DNA of 64,000 nucleotides from Legionella rubrilucens. Lineage in GTDB: Bacteria; Pseudomonadota; Gammaproteobacteria; Legionellales; Legionellaceae. This document shows, piece by piece, positions 63,966-64,000 of this stretch. The notes under the pieces were generated by a model. That model was not told where the DNA came from. It saw only the letters and a list, made by a program, of their open reading frames with translations, and did not search any database. Within the stretch, counting starts at the first letter, position 1; every line of letters begins with the position of its first letter. A program made the translations under genes and the position numbers. The DNA is taken from positions 709,803-773,802 of the forward strand of contig NZ_LNYT01000007.1 of NCBI RefSeq assembly GCF_001468125.1, read 5' to 3'.

Positions 63966-64000
63966 TGGTAGTTTGCAAGGCCTCTTCGCAGGTGCTCAAG

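Overview
The window looks like a chromosomal segment of a Legionella-type gammaproteobacterium. The evidence is the combination of type II secretion genes lspD-lspE, a fused iolC-iolB gene inside an inositol operon, an Entner-Doudoroff operon followed by a secreted glucoamylase, a quorum-sensing-type (LqsS/LqsT-like) histidine kinase, an SH2-like protein and several orphan proteins that resemble effector candidates. Base composition looks by eye more balanced than in L. pneumophila, so a different species of the family is likely; this is inference, not a computed value. Apart from one repeat element next to the glucoamylase gene, no transposase, integrase, prophage or CRISPR array was seen.

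Layout. 1-8117 (+): the 3' part of a FimV-like gene, truA, trpF-trpB-trpA, glnS and cysS. 8198-10090 (+): a secreted beta-propeller protein. 10087-18671 (-): lspD-lspE, an elongator tRNA-Met with a clear promoter, an HtrA/Deg protease, then miaB-rluD-pgeF as an overlapping operon. 18688-29158: an MFS transporter, a Kef-type antiporter with an AmpE-like protein and a cysteine-rich lipoprotein, the pyruvate dehydrogenase operon aceE-aceF-lpd, and rimI. 29221-41854 is more accessory: a second MFS transporter, an LqsT-like kinase, a heme-oxygenase-fold protein divergent from an HPPD-like dioxygenase, a helical orphan protein, a membrane-anchored ATP-grasp enzyme, a secreted orphan protein, a methyltransferase, a glutamate-synthase-like flavoprotein, a 2H phosphoesterase and a histone-deacetylase-like hydrolase.

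41937-49019 (-) is the inositol operon iolT-iolG-iolCB-iolD-iolE, tightly packed with ATGA overlaps. 49161-51496 holds a secreted alpha/alpha-toroid protein coupled to a methyltransferase, followed by the SH2-like protein on the other strand. 52207-59288 (+) is zwf-pgl-edd-glk-eda plus a sugar transporter, with a good promoter in front and a good terminator behind. A 407-bp element with perfect 28-bp inverted ends and 111-bp tandem repeats (59462-59868) lies between this operon and the glucoamylase gene. The window closes with a second orphan effector candidate, a PdxH-like protein with substituted active-site residues, and a secreted avidin-family protein.

How it works together. The segment combines sugar and polyol use (secreted glucoamylase, glucose import and phosphorylation, Entner-Doudoroff cleavage to pyruvate, pyruvate to acetyl-CoA; inositol import and breakdown) with the secretion machinery that probably exports the glucoamylase, plus a scatter of candidate host-interaction proteins. 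The items I consider most worth testing are the avidin-like protein lacking two pocket tryptophans, the SH2-like protein, the divergent pair of putative non-heme iron enzymes beside the quorum-sensing-type kinase, the repeat element abutting the glucoamylase stop codon, and the twin-CX3C lipoprotein.
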